Positions 25,764 to 34,254 of a stretch of 64,000 nucleotides of DNA are shown piece after piece. Origin of the DNA: MA-ANB-1 sp965216445 (GTDB lineage Bacteria > Actinomycetota > Acidimicrobiia > Spongiisociales > ZC4RG35). Below the pieces are notes generated by a model. The model did no database searches. It was given only the letters and a program-made list of their open reading frames with translations, and was not told the DNA's origin. Each line of letters opens with the position of its first letter. The stretch's first letter is position 1. The stretch covers positions 248,001 to 312,000 of the forward strand of contig OZ244166.1 in assembly GCA_965216445.1 (NCBI GenBank). The letters run 5' to 3'. A program made the translations under genes and the position numbers.

Positions 25764-26230
25764 TTCTTCTTCTCCGTATCCAAATACTCGAATAGCCGTT
25801 TCATAAGACCCGGCCATTCCTTCATGAAAAACTCCGCTACCAGCGCCAAGTCGACCACCCGATCAGGCCGTGTCTCGGGTGTGATCTCCAGGGCCTGGTC
25901 GGCCAACAACTTCATTGACTCCAGTCGTGCCTGTTCCGACCACATGATCTCCGACCAGACGTTCGGTTTCAGCTGGTAGTAGGTCTGCCGGTCACCACGA
26001 AAGGTGATTCTCTCCACGAGACCGAGGCTCTCCAGCATGCGGGACTGGGTCGATATAGACCCGGCGCTGGAGTGCAACGCCTCCACCATCTGCGTAGACG
26101 ACTGGTGGGGTGGTTCGCACACCATCAACCATCCCAACATCCGGCCGGCTGTCCGGCTACCACCCGATGTGTTCTCCCACCAACGGCCAGACATCTCTAT
26201 GTAGTTGCTCTGTTCCGGCGTCGGCTTCAT
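25760..26230 (-). CDS. GbsR/MarR-type transcriptional regulator
   Basis: The 156-residue protein from ATG 26230 has a winged-helix region (residues 28-75). It is recognisable from G-R-M-L-G-W-L-M-V-C-E-P, Q-S-S-T-Q-M-V-E-A-L, S-A-G-S-I-S-T-Q-S-R-M-L-E-S-L-G-L-V-E-R (recognition helix) and G-D-R-Q-T-Y-Y (wing). The C-terminal helices probably dimerise. As first gene of the operon with the ABC exporter it is probably its local repressor. A frame start at TTG 26239 is possible, but ATG 26230 is preceded by a near-consensus -10 element. Confidence 0.8.
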   Translation of the reverse strand: MKPTPEQSNYIEMSGRWWENTSGGSRTAGRMLGWLMVCEPPHQSSTQMVEALHSSAGSISTQSRMLESLGLVERITFRGDRQTYYQLKPNVWSEIMWSEQARLESMKLLADQALEITPETRPDRVVDLALVAEFFMKEWPGLMKRLFEYLDTEKKK

Positions 26231-26251
26231 AAGTTTCAATATTAACTAAAC
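26231..26251 (-). promoter_or_regulatory. AT-rich promoter and possible autoregulatory operator
   Basis: On the reverse strand TAATAT is followed by eight bases and the ATG at 26230. It lies within an imperfect 19-bp palindrome with outer arms GTTT and AAAC (26233-26251). An operator overlapping the promoter of the regulator-exporter operon is plausible. Confidence 0.45.
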
Positions 26252-26328
26252 GGACTGAGAGTGTCCAGAGGGGACGGCCGAGTCGGGAAACTCATCGTCC
26301 TCTAATCAACGAGTGGGATCATGTTGCG

Positions 26329-27006
26329 GTGAAACCCAGGATTCTGGTTGTAGAAGACGACGAGCGTATCGCTGCCACCGTGAGACGCGCCCTCTTGTAC
26401 GAGGGCTACGACGTCGACCTCGCACGGGATGGAGCCGAGGCTCTGGTTGAAGCGAGGCGACTGGATCCCGATGTGATCCTGCTGGATCTGATGCTTCCCG
26501 AGATCGACGGGCTTGAGGTCTGTCGTCGCATCCGCAAATCGAGCGACGTACCGATCCTCATGCTCACCGCAAGGGATGGTGTTGCCGATCGTGTCCAAGG
26601 TCTCGACTCCGGCGCTGATGACTATCTCGTCAAACCCTTTGCGCACGAGGAGCTTCTAGCGCGTGTCCGTAGCCTGCTTCGTCGTCGTCACCCGCAGGGC
26701 CGAGAAGTTTTAACGGTGGGCGCACTGTCTGCCGATGTCGATGCGATGGAGGTCACTGTTGATGGCGAACCGGTCGCGACCACCGCCTTGGAGTTCCGAC
26801 TTCTCGAATTCTTCATGCGGAACAGGCGGATTGTCTTGTCCAGGTCTCGAATTCTGGAGGAGGTTTGGGGTTTGGAGTCGGACACGACTTCGAACATCGT
26901 TGATGTCTACGTCCGGTATCTGAGGCAGAAGTTGGAGGCAAATGATTGGCCCCGGATGATTCACACCGTCCGAGGTGCTGGCTACATGTTGAAGGATGGC
27001 GAGTGA
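26329..27006 (+). CDS. OmpR-family response regulator
   Basis: The 225-residue protein has a receiver domain (residues 4-117) with acidic pocket E9/D10/D11, phospho-acceptor Asp53 in I-L-L-D-L-M-L-P, Thr in M-L-T-A-R, and Lys in L-V-K-P-F. A winged-helix DNA-binding domain follows (about 128-223) ending H-T-V-R-G-A-G-Y. It starts at GTG. Its stop overlaps the GTG start of the sensor kinase (GTGA), so the pair is translationally coupled. The arrangement resembles MprA- and PrrA-type actinobacterial systems. The signal is unknown. Confidence 0.9.
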   Translation: MKPRILVVEDDERIAATVRRALLYEGYDVDLARDGAEALVEARRLDPDVILLDLMLPEIDGLEVCRRIRKSSDVPILMLTARDGVADRVQGLDSGADDYLVKPFAHEELLARVRSLLRRRHPQGREVLTVGALSADVDAMEVTVDGEPVATTALEFRLLEFFMRNRRIVLSRSRILEEVWGLESDTTSNIVDVYVRYLRQKLEANDWPRMIHTVRGAGYMLKDGE

Positions 27007-28367
27007 GAATCCGGTGGAGGCTGACTCTATTTGGAGCAGCGGTCACTGCTGCTGCTCTCATTGTCTTCACGATTCTGTTGAACACCTTGGTTGCCGGTGG
27101 GACCGCTTCAGACCAGGAAGAACTGCTGACAGATCTAGCGTTGGACGCCGCTGCCTCAATTGAAGAGACACCTGGTGCCGCGCTCTCAGGCAGACGGTCT
27201 CCGGTAGTCGTCGACCCGGACAGTTCGGACCAGCCTTTTGTGATAGTGGTCGACCCCTCGGGGACCGTCGTCTATACGGAGGCGCCCGGTTCGATCACAC
27301 TCCCGGCAGCTGTCGTCGTAGAGGCATTGGAGTCGGGAGAGTCCGGTGCCACATCAGCGGGCGTCCGATATCAAGCCAGTTCCTACGCTCACCCCGACTT
27401 GGGTCCGGGGGTTGTCGCTGTTGGGCAGTCCATCCGAGTCCCCGAAGAGGCGATCGCCGGCTTCCAGGCGTTCATCCTCGTGTTCGGCATCATCACGGTG
27501 CTGGCGGCTGCTGTGGTTTCGTGGTTGGTGACTGGTCGAGCGCTCCGCCCGCTAGAACAGCTGGCAGAGACGGCAGATGACATCGCCGGGACTGGTGACA
27601 TCACCCGTCGCCTTCCCGAAGCGAAGTCCAAAGACGAAGTTGAAGCGCTCACGACGTCGTTCAACGGAATGCTGGCCCGTCTCGAATCGACCCAAGCAGA
27701 GTTGGAGCGGACACTTGAAGGCCAGAAGAGGTTTGTAGCCGACGCATCACACGAGCTACGCAGCCCCCTGACAACGATTCGTTCCAACGCAGGATTCTTG
27801 AGGGAACGCACTGACGCTTCACCTTCCGACCGGTCCGATGCGATCGAGGACATCGATGCCGAAGCAGAGCGTATGACCCGTCTGGTCAACGACCTCTTCG
27901 CGTTGGCGCGCTCGGATTCTGGAGAACCGCTGCAGACGGCTCCGGTTGACTTTGGAGAGTTGGTCAACGATGTGGTTCGGAAGGCACGACATCTCGATGA
28001 TCGTCTTCAGGTATCGGTGGCGACTCGGGTTCTGGTTGATGGAAACCGTGATGCGTTGGAGCAGTTGATATGGATACTGCTGGACAACGCAGCCACTCAC
28101 GGCGACGGTGCGATTGTTGTTGATCTGGTCGAGCAGGAGGACTCAGCCGAGCTGCTGGTAAGGGATCATGGACCTGGCGTTCCGCAGGGCCAAGAAGAGA
28201 TGATCTTCGACCGGTTTCACCAGGGCGACAACAGCCGTGAGACGACGGGTAGCGGGTTGGGGTTGGCTATAGCCCGGTCGATTGTTGCCGAACATCTTGG
28301 GTCCATTGCCGCTTACAACGCCGACGGTGGCGGGGCAGTTCTGAAGGCAACGATCCCCACGATCTAG
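27003..28367 (+). CDS. Sensor histidine kinase
   Basis: The 454-residue kinase starts at GTG 27003. It has a first membrane helix (residues 8-30) and an extracellular sensor domain (about 31-160). A second helix (about 160-185) is followed by HAMP, then the HisKA H-box F-V-A-D-A-S-H-E-L-R-S-P-L near 250. The ATPase domain shows an N-box D-N-A-A-T-H-G, a G1 box D-H-G-P-G-V-P and a G2 box G-S-G-L-G-L-A. It is the cognate kinase of the response regulator just upstream. The extracellular domain shows no recognisable ligand fold. Confidence 0.9.
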   Translation: MRIRWRLTLFGAAVTAAALIVFTILLNTLVAGGTASDQEELLTDLALDAAASIEETPGAALSGRRSPVVVDPDSSDQPFVIVVDPSGTVVYTEAPGSITLPAAVVVEALESGESGATSAGVRYQASSYAHPDLGPGVVAVGQSIRVPEEAIAGFQAFILVFGIITVLAAAVVSWLVTGRALRPLEQLAETADDIAGTGDITRRLPEAKSKDEVEALTTSFNGMLARLESTQAELERTLEGQKRFVADASHELRSPLTTIRSNAGFLRERTDASPSDRSDAIEDIDAEAERMTRLVNDLFALARSDSGEPLQTAPVDFGELVNDVVRKARHLDDRLQVSVATRVLVDGNRDALEQLIWILLDNAATHGDGAIVVDLVEQEDSAELLVRDHGPGVPQGQEEMIFDRFHQGDNSRETTGSGLGLAIARSIVAEHLGSIAAYNADGGGAVLKATIPTI

Positions 28368-28430
28368 ATTCTCATCGAGGACTCATTTGCCTCCAATCGC
28401 GGGCTCATCAACGCCTACGAATCTGATGGC

Positions 28431-28866
28431 ATGAGAAAAGTCTTCAAGACTCAGAAGCGAGATCCGGACCCAGGACTACTCGATGTTGTGTGGGCGATCG
28501 TCCTCATCCAGGGCGCTATCACCCTTCTCACCGCGTTCGAGGCAACCATCGGGTCGTTCGCTCTTGGGTCGATCGCAGTGGCAGGCCCCGTGATAGGTCT
28601 GTCGATCTTTGGAGGCGCACTCGCGTTGGCGTCGGCTCGAGGACTCCGCCTGCGACGCCGGTGGGCTCGAAAGGTGACAGTCATCGCTGAATACCTCGTG
28701 CTGGGTTCAGGAGTTCTGGCTCTGGTCGCCTCGTTGGTCTTGGCCCAGAGACCTGCCGGGGCTGGTGACGCTGACGGTCACTCTGGTCGCCCCGTGGGTG
28801 GTGTTGGCGCTGTTGCGTCGCAACAGGGTTCTCTTTCAGACCATTGAAACAGGGGTTGTGGCATGA
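28431..28866 (+). pseudogene. Small membrane protein with a frameshift in a G run
   Basis: The ATG 28431 frame encodes three membrane segments, then after about residue 109 turns into Gly/Ser/Gln-rich sequence ending at 28847. Shifting one base at the GGGG run (28758-28761) restores a hydrophobic fourth segment (L-V-T-L-T-V-T-L-V-A-P-W-V-V-L-A-L-L-R-R) and ends at TGA 28864-28866. That TGA overlaps the next gene's ATG as ATGA. The restored end strongly suggests a one-base indel, either real or a sequencing error. Function unknown. GAATCT lies six bases before the ATG, a possible leaderless promoter. Confidence 0.7.
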
Positions 28867-30080
28867 GGCTCTTTCACCTTGATGATGAGATCGTGGTTGA
28901 GGTCACGGAGAAGGGGACCAGGGAGAACCTGCTCGAAGGGTTCGAAGTCGGCGATCAGGTGAGCAACCCGATCTACTCAGTGGTCGATGAACATCTCGCA
29001 GTTGTCTTTCTGCTGATTCTCCTTCCATTGCTCGGACATCTGTTTGTGCGTTTTCTCCGATGGCGGGCGTCTGGGGGCAAAACGTGGGCCGCTCGGCTCC
29101 TCACCGGCTATGCCGAGCAGCCCACCGCCAGGCGGGTGGCGATATGGGCGATCCTGACCTCGGCGGCGGTCCATATGCTTCTCGTCTTCACCCACGAGGT
29201 GTCCGAATACACCGCCCTCTACTTCATGGGTTCGATCGCACTTGTCCTTGCGGCCAGGTGGGTGACCTTCGGAGCCGATCGCAAGCTCTCTGCGTTGGTC
29301 CTTGTCGGTTCGGTTGTGACGTTCTGGTTCCTCGGGATTCCCCCAGATGAAGTCGGTGTTGTCACCAAACTCATCGAAATGTTCGCTCTGGCTTTGCTGG
29401 TCGTGCCTGGCGATGGGCGACGCTATCGGTATGCGCCCGTAGGTGTTGTGGCTCTGGTGGTCTTCAGTGGGATTGCGACCTGGATCGGTGCGTTCTCAGC
29501 TGTCGGCGCCGACGGAGGCCATCACGGTGGCGAATACCCCGATCCCGGAACAGTTGTCCCCTATCTCGAGGTCCTCGAAGCGACGGAAGCTGAACATCGT
29601 GCGGCCGATGAGCTCTACGACCAGGTCGTCGAAGCGCTCGCCAAGTTTGAAGATCCGCTGGTTGCTGAAGCTCATGGCTATGACGTCTTGCCGATTGTCG
29701 GAACCGATCACCATGCGGACAATGCAGAATATCTAGAGGATGGTCGGATCTTCGACCCCGAACGTCCCGAGACTCTCGTCTATGCCCAGGGTGCCAATGG
29801 ACCGGTTCTTCTCGGAGCAATGTTTCAAATGCAGGGATTCCGCGAACCCGGTCCCAGGGTTGGCGGGCCGCTGACCGTCTGGCACGGTCACGAGAACGTG
29901 TGCCTCTCCCTGATCCCGCCAGCGATGGTCAGTCTGCAGTCGCCTTACGGAGTTTGCCCGATTGGGTCGGTGAACATCCCGGCCACGAACGAAATGATCC
30001 ATGCGTGGACCATTCCCGGTGTTGACGATGGTTGGGGCCACCTGGATGAGGAGTTTCTTGCCGAATACCTCAACGGTTAG
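28863..30080 (+). CDS. Membrane protein with exposed His-rich C-terminal domain
   Basis: The 405-residue protein has about seven hydrophobic segments in residues 40-220. A C-terminal extracytoplasmic domain (about 225-405) follows, containing G-G-H-H-G-G-E, G-T-D-H-H-A-D, T-V-W-H-G-H-E-N-V-C and two cysteines. The histidines suggest metal binding, perhaps copper or zinc. I do not recognise the family. It is coupled to the preceding frameshifted membrane gene by ATGA and follows the two-component system, so the two membrane proteins may be its targets. It is convergent with LtrA. Confidence 0.65.
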   Translation: MRLFHLDDEIVVEVTEKGTRENLLEGFEVGDQVSNPIYSVVDEHLAVVFLLILLPLLGHLFVRFLRWRASGGKTWAARLLTGYAEQPTARRVAIWAILTSAAVHMLLVFTHEVSEYTALYFMGSIALVLAARWVTFGADRKLSALVLVGSVVTFWFLGIPPDEVGVVTKLIEMFALALLVVPGDGRRYRYAPVGVVALVVFSGIATWIGAFSAVGADGGHHGGEYPDPGTVVPYLEVLEATEAEHRAADELYDQVVEALAKFEDPLVAEAHGYDVLPIVGTDHHADNAEYLEDGRIFDPERPETLVYAQGANGPVLLGAMFQMQGFREPGPRVGGPLTVWHGHENVCLSLIPPAMVSLQSPYGVCPIGSVNIPATNEMIHAWTIPGVDDGWGHLDEEFLAEYLNG

Positions 30081-30088
30081 CCGGGCAG

Positions 30089-31267
30089 TCAGGCGGTGAG
30101 CCGTTCCTTGAGCACTTCCTCGACGCGCCGGTGTTCAACCATCAGAGTGACAAACATGATCGCGACGACGAGGGTCAGCAGAGCCAGTCCACTCATTGAA
30201 CTGCCCAACAGAATCACACCCGCAATGACAACGATCGCAATCAGCCGCTCACTTGCAACAGCCCGAAACGCTCTCCAAATCGATACGGAGATTCCGAACA
30301 ACACCAGACCAAGACCGAACAGCATCATGAGGCGGAACGGAAGCTCAACCTGGTCTCTCGGGTGGAGGGCGATTTCCTCAAGTGCTGCCGCGGCCAAAAT
30401 GATTCCGGCAACTATCGGGGCATGTGCCCATGTGTATACGTCGCGCACATATCGTCCTCGTTCGTTGTCAGACGTCAGGTTCAGGCCGTGGTGCTCCAGC
30501 CCTGGGCTGGGTCGGTCGAAGTAACCCCACCACAGCAGTCCGGCGAAGCCTCCTGATGCGACCAGGGCAGCGACGGTGGTCCACGGCAGACCATCACCCT
30601 CTTGTAGCGCCGCGACAACTGGCAGACCGATGGCGACGATGACCTCGCCCAACGCAACGATCACGATCAGTCCGTGTCGTTCCGCCATGTGTCCGAGCCT
30701 CACCAACCATTCGCCGCTACCTGCTGCGATCATCGCTCCCAAGACAAGCACAACGGCGACAAGCCAAAGGACTACCCTCGTTCCGTCCTCCGTGAACGCC
30801 CCGACAACCAAGACGGCTATGGCTAGGAGATTCGGGGCAATCCAACGAATTATTGCCTCGCGGAACGCCGCATCGTCCTCATCGATACCGCCAGCAGTCA
30901 TCATTTGAATTGAGAAGCCGACAATCATGATTCCGGCCAATGAGATGGCGAAGACCACCCCACCAGATCCCAGTGCCGATGAGGTGGCCGCGGCCATTGG
31001 GACACTGATCACGGTGGCCGCGAGCATCATCATTCGAATGCGCCGGCCGTTGCCTGAAACCGCGTTTGCGGCCCAAGTCAGCTGCTGCCAAGGAAGCCAG
31101 AGAAGTCCAAACAGCAGGGCTGCTGTCCCGACACCGCCCCAGGTTGGATCGTGGATCAGCAGGCCGACCAGCTGCGAGAAAGCAAACACGTAGGCGAGAT
31201 CGAAGAAAAGCTCAACCGGGTCGGCGGTGAAGTCGTCAGTTCTTGCAGGTACTTCGATGCCTTTCAT
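30089..31267 (-). CDS. Low temperature requirement protein A (LtrA) family
   Basis: The 392-residue protein has about twelve hydrophobic segments. The LtrA signature is present at the N-terminus: V-E-L-F-F-D-L-A-Y-V-F-A near residue 18, then W-L-P-W-Q-Q-L-T-W near 58, and A-E-R-H-G-L-I-V-I-V-A-L-G-E near 195. The family was named from Listeria mutants unable to grow in the cold, and its transport activity is unresolved. The reverse-strand start has TACAAT eight bases upstream and no ribosome binding site, consistent with another near-leaderless transcript. Confidence 0.85.
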   Translation of the reverse strand: MKGIEVPARTDDFTADPVELFFDLAYVFAFSQLVGLLIHDPTWGGVGTAALLFGLLWLPWQQLTWAANAVSGNGRRIRMMMLAATVISVPMAAATSSALGSGGVVFAISLAGIMIVGFSIQMMTAGGIDEDDAAFREAIIRWIAPNLLAIAVLVVGAFTEDGTRVVLWLVAVVLVLGAMIAAGSGEWLVRLGHMAERHGLIVIVALGEVIVAIGLPVVAALQEGDGLPWTTVAALVASGGFAGLLWWGYFDRPSPGLEHHGLNLTSDNERGRYVRDVYTWAHAPIVAGIILAAAALEEIALHPRDQVELPFRLMMLFGLGLVLFGISVSIWRAFRAVASERLIAIVVIAGVILLGSSMSGLALLTLVVAIMFVTLMVEHRRVEEVLKERLTA

Positions 31268-31363
31268 GGTCAGGGATTGTAAGGCGGAAACCGACTTCTG
31301 AGCGGCCCGTCACGGAACGTGTTCGATATGTACAGTTGGCGGTGGGAAGCTGAGGAGGAACCC

Positions 31364-32254
31364 TTGAGACGAAAACTTGTCGCGTTGTTCGCGGTGGGAT
31401 TGATGGTGGCGGCAGCCTTGCCCGCTTCGGCTGAAGAAGAAGGTAGTGACACCTATCTGGCATTGGGCGACTCTGTAGCAGCCGGCACCCAGCAGCCATT
31501 GCCGTTCACCAGCAACGGATACACCGATGCCCTGGCGCGACAAGTTCGCGCGAGCTACGGAATCGATAACTTCGTGAATCTTGCCTGCCCGGGTGACGAC
31601 ACCGCTGAGGTGATAACGGGTGAAGGGTCGATTTGTTATGGCCCTGGAGGGTTCCTACCTCCCGGTGGCACTTCCCAACTGGATGCCGCGGTCGAGTATC
31701 TGACAGCCAATCCAGGCGACGTGGGTCTGATCACCATCGTGATCGGCGCCAACGACATCTTGAAGTGCGATCCTTCGGATCCCGATGTCGCCGTGTGTGT
31801 TGGTGAGCAACTGAATGTGATTGCAACCAACCTCTCGGTGATTCTGACCACGCTCAAGACGGTCGCTCCGGACGTACCAATTGTCGCGATGAACTACTAC
31901 AACCCGAACCTTGCCTTCTGGCTTGTTGATCCGGCGTTGGCCGAGGCGGCTCTCGCCCTGACTGCACCGTTCAACGGGACACTTGAGGCTGTCTATGGGG
32001 CGTTCGGTGTGCCCGTCGCCGATGTGGAGTCAGCCTTCCGGACCTATCAGACCGGTGGAGAGGTTCCCTTGAACGTTCGCTCGGTATGCACGTTGACGCT
32101 GATGTGTGAAGCAACGGACGACGGTTACGTTTTAAGTGACTACGACCCTGTTACACCGGGGCCACAGACTGACATTCACCCCAGCGACAAGGGTTATCAG
32201 CAGATCGCCTCGGCCCATATGCGAGTGATCAAGAGCCTCGGGCTCCTCGACTAG
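31364..32254 (+). CDS. Secreted SGNH/GDSL hydrolase
   Basis: The 296-residue protein is best started at TTG 31364, five bases after GGAGG. That gives a signal peptide M-R-R-K-L-V-A-L-F ending near A-S-A. The SGNH blocks are Y-L-A-L-G-D-S-V-A-A-G near residue 30 (nucleophile Ser), V-N-L-A-C-P-G-D near 66, I-V-I-G-A-N-D near 122 (Gly/Asn), and D-I-H-P-S near 272 (catalytic Asp and His). It should be a secreted esterase or lipase with paired cysteines. A strong terminator hairpin follows at 32276. Confidence 0.85.
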   Translation: MRRKLVALFAVGLMVAAALPASAEEEGSDTYLALGDSVAAGTQQPLPFTSNGYTDALARQVRASYGIDNFVNLACPGDDTAEVITGEGSICYGPGGFLPPGGTSQLDAAVEYLTANPGDVGLITIVIGANDILKCDPSDPDVAVCVGEQLNVIATNLSVILTTLKTVAPDVPIVAMNYYNPNLAFWLVDPALAEAALALTAPFNGTLEAVYGAFGVPVADVESAFRTYQTGGEVPLNVRSVCTLTLMCEATDDGYVLSDYDPVTPGPQTDIHPSDKGYQQIASAHMRVIKSLGLLD

Positions 32255-32275
32255 CCGAGAAGGGGCTTGTACTCA

Positions 32276-32304
32276 GAAGGGGAGACCGAATCGGTCTCCC
32301 CTTC
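32276..32304 (+). terminator. Intrinsic terminator hairpin
   Basis: A perfect 14-bp stem (GAAGGGGAGACCGA with its complement) around a one-base centre lies 22 bases after the SGNH hydrolase stop; it is also 24 bases from the convergent gene's stop, so it can serve both. Confidence 0.8.
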
Positions 32305-32327
32305 CGCTTGACCCGCCCTGTCGTGAG

Positions 32328-32738
32328 CTATTTCGCGGTCCATTCGCCGTGGCTGAACTGTGTGGTTTCTCCTGATGGAGATTCCTCGGTCGGTGCGACC
32401 GGGTAGCCATCGATCCTGTCGGCGAGATTCGCCGGTGCGTCGGCGCTGGCTGGGCTCCATGCCGGATCTGCGTAGACCGGAATGGTTCCGAACGAACCGA
32501 AATCGCCTTGACTTGCCAACGACTCGGCGTGAACGCGCTCGATTAGAGCAACGGATTGGTCTTGGACACCGAGGCTTTGAGCGCTCTGGCTCCCCGCCGC
32601 TGTTTCGGACCCTCCGCTAGACGCCAGTGTGAGCGCAGCCCCCACTGCGAGTGCAGCAATCAATGCTGCGATTGCGACTTTGCGTGCTGACGGTTTGAAG
32701 TCGACACCTGTCGCCGTGTTTCTCTGTAGGACAGTCAT
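32328..32738 (-). CDS. Hypothetical single-span exported protein
   Basis: The 136-residue protein starts at ATG 32738 after AAGGAGAG. It has a short basic N-terminus (T-A-T-G-V-D-F-K-P-S-A-R-K), a membrane segment (about residues 21-40, rich in Ala and Leu), and an acidic, Ser/Ala-rich outside part with no motif recognised. The N-terminal helix may be an uncleaved anchor. The 5' leader holds three hairpins in a row. No function can be assigned. Confidence 0.6.
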   Translation of the reverse strand: MTVLQRNTATGVDFKPSARKVAIAALIAALAVGAALTLASSGGSETAAGSQSAQSLGVQDQSVALIERVHAESLASQGDFGSFGTIPVYADPAWSPASADAPANLADRIDGYPVAPTEESPSGETTQFSHGEWTAK

Positions 32739-32759
32739 TCTCTCTCCTTCCTGTCCTGG

Positions 32760-32828
32760 TGCGGGATCTCCGCATCCCCCCTTTGAGCGACGCCTGACAG
32801 AGGCGCTCAGAGGCCGCCTGATACAGGC
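32760..32828 (-). promoter_or_regulatory. Hairpin-rich 5' leader
   Basis: Three small stem-loops follow one another: TGCGG-gatct-CCGCA at 32760-32774, a bulged GAGC/GCTC plus GCCT/AGGC stem at 32785-32808, and GCCTG-ata-CAGGC at 32816-32828. On the forward strand the last is followed by five T. The leader belongs to the leftward gene at 32738, while on the forward strand the last stem could act as a terminator. It matches no riboswitch I know. Confidence 0.35.
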
Positions 32829-32853
32829 TTTTTGGTCGATTGCGGCGTTTGCG

Positions 32854-32869
32854 TACGCTTCCCGACATG
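32854..32869 (+). promoter_or_regulatory. Leaderless -10 element
   Basis: TACGCT at 32854-32859, seven bases of spacer, then ATG 32867; no ribosome binding site lies upstream. Confidence 0.55.
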
Positions 32870-33799
32870 GCCGATCTCACTGATTCGGAGTTGATTGGTT
32901 GGCTCCTCGAGGGTGACCCAGCGATCCGTTGGCAAACTCATCGCGACCTACTTGACAGTTCTGAGGCAACCTGGAGTGCTGAGCAGAAGAAGGTTGCGGT
33001 CGAAGGGTGGGGTGCTCGACTCCTTGCCGAGCGGGACACCGACGGCAAGTGGGCGGGCGGACTCTACGGTCCGAAATGGAAATCCACCACTTACACCCTT
33101 TTGGAACTGTGGCGCATGGGTCTGCCGGGGGACAATCCCGAAGCAATCCGTTCCACGCAACTGCTTGTTGACAAGCCCGTTTGGGTTTTCGGATCTGCCA
33201 AGAAGCCGATGTGGGAGGGTTGCGTGGCCGGATTTGGACTGTCGCTATCCAGCTGGTTCCGGTTGCCATCCGGCCTCCTTGATGGTCTCGTTGAAGAAAT
33301 CCTGGAGGTCCAACTCCCCGACGGTGGTTGGAACTGTCGGACGGCTCGTCGTAAGGATGTCAAACACAGTTCGTTCCACACCACCACCAACATTCTCGAA
33401 GGGCTCAGGGCGTACTGCCTAGCGGGTGGCCAGTACAAGGATGCGGCGGAGAATGCCGAGCTACAAGCCCGGGAGTTCTTCTGCGAACACCACCTCTATC
33501 GAAGTCATTCGACCGGCCAGGTTCCTGACGAGCGGATGTCTCGGCTCCCCTTCCCACCGCGGTGGCATCACGACATTCTCAGAACACTCGACTACTTCCG
33601 CGTTGCCGATGCACCCCGGGATGAACGCCTCCAAGACCCGATCCAGGTTCTGAATGGCTATCGCCGTAGCGACGGTCGTTGGCCCATTCACTCCGGCTAC
33701 TCGGGAGAGGTCTGGTTCAAGATGGAAGGTGGCCGGGCTCCAAGTCGGTGGAACACACTCCGTGCTTTGCGTGTCCTCGATTGGTGGAGTCAGAGCTAG
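32867..33799 (+). CDS. Prenyltransferase/squalene-cyclase-like repeat protein
   Basis: The 310-residue soluble protein is a paralogue of the product at 1318-2253. Shared elements are L-L-E-G-D-P-A-I-R-W-Q near residue 13, E-G-W-G-A-R-L-L near 46, D-G-K-W-A-G-G-L-Y near 60, D-G-G-W-N-C-R near 155, S-F-H-T-T-T-N-I-L-E-G-L near 172, and a final R-W-N-T-L-R-A-L-R-V-L. No DxDD catalytic motif is seen. The ATG 32867 start has no ribosome binding site but a good -10 element, so the transcript is probably leaderless. The enzymatic activity is unknown. Confidence 0.75.
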   Translation: MADLTDSELIGWLLEGDPAIRWQTHRDLLDSSEATWSAEQKKVAVEGWGARLLAERDTDGKWAGGLYGPKWKSTTYTLLELWRMGLPGDNPEAIRSTQLLVDKPVWVFGSAKKPMWEGCVAGFGLSLSSWFRLPSGLLDGLVEEILEVQLPDGGWNCRTARRKDVKHSSFHTTTNILEGLRAYCLAGGQYKDAAENAELQAREFFCEHHLYRSHSTGQVPDERMSRLPFPPRWHHDILRTLDYFRVADAPRDERLQDPIQVLNGYRRSDGRWPIHSGYSGEVWFKMEGGRAPSRWNTLRALRVLDWWSQS

Positions 33800-33819
33800 G
33801 TTCGCTACCGGGGCCGGGG

Positions 33820-34179
33820 TTAGCCGAATCTGATTTCGACCATGGGTGCCTCGGCCACCAACCGATCCAACTGCTCCTGAGTCGAATACCAACGGGTCTG
33901 CGGATCATTGAAGAAGGCCGTCCTGAAGCCGTCTTTGGTAATCGGATGTGCCGTTGCCTCCAGCTCAAGCCCGTCGACGTGAATCACCACCTTGTTGTCG
34001 GAATGGATATTGGCCAACCAATCCCGTCGGCCCGGTGTTCCGGAGATGATGAACTTGCCGTTGAAGTGGAACCACCAGATCTCGATTTTCCTCGGCTTGC
34101 CTGTCCTGCGGCCGAAGGTGGTGAGTTCAATCGTTCTGGTTGATGCCAACCGGTTGGTCAGTTCTCTGCTCAGCGTCAT
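33820..34179 (-). CDS. Ddn-like F420-dependent nitroreductase/quinone reductase family
   Basis: The 119-residue protein is short but carries the Ddn-family core. It has an early T-F-G-R-R-T-G-K-P-R-K-I-E-I-W-W-F strand pair, then G-K-F-I-I-S-G-T-P-G-R-R-D-W-L-A-N-I and V-V-I-H-V-D-G. In this family the split beta-barrel binds F420H2 or flavin. It is likely cytoplasmic. The ATG 34179 is preceded on the reverse strand by TACGGT with a six-base spacer and no ribosome binding site. A longer start at 34194 would be upstream of that element. Family members reduce quinones, nitroimidazoles or heme-derived compounds. Confidence 0.75.
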   Translation of the reverse strand: MTLSRELTNRLASTRTIELTTFGRRTGKPRKIEIWWFHFNGKFIISGTPGRRDWLANIHSDNKVVIHVDGLELEATAHPITKDGFRTAFFNDPQTRWYSTQEQLDRLVAEAPMVEIRFG

Positions 34180-34185
34180 TCCGAA

Positions 34186-34191
34186 ACCGTA
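34186..34191 (-). promoter_or_regulatory. Leaderless -10 element before the Ddn-like gene
   Basis: The reverse strand reads TACGGT, six bases, ATG (34179). The same spacing occurs at other starts in this window. Confidence 0.55.
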
Positions 34192-34254
34192 CAATTTGAA
34201 CCATGCTTGAAGTCAAGGCAGATGTGGGTTGTGCGTCGTTCGCTTCTGGTGACC

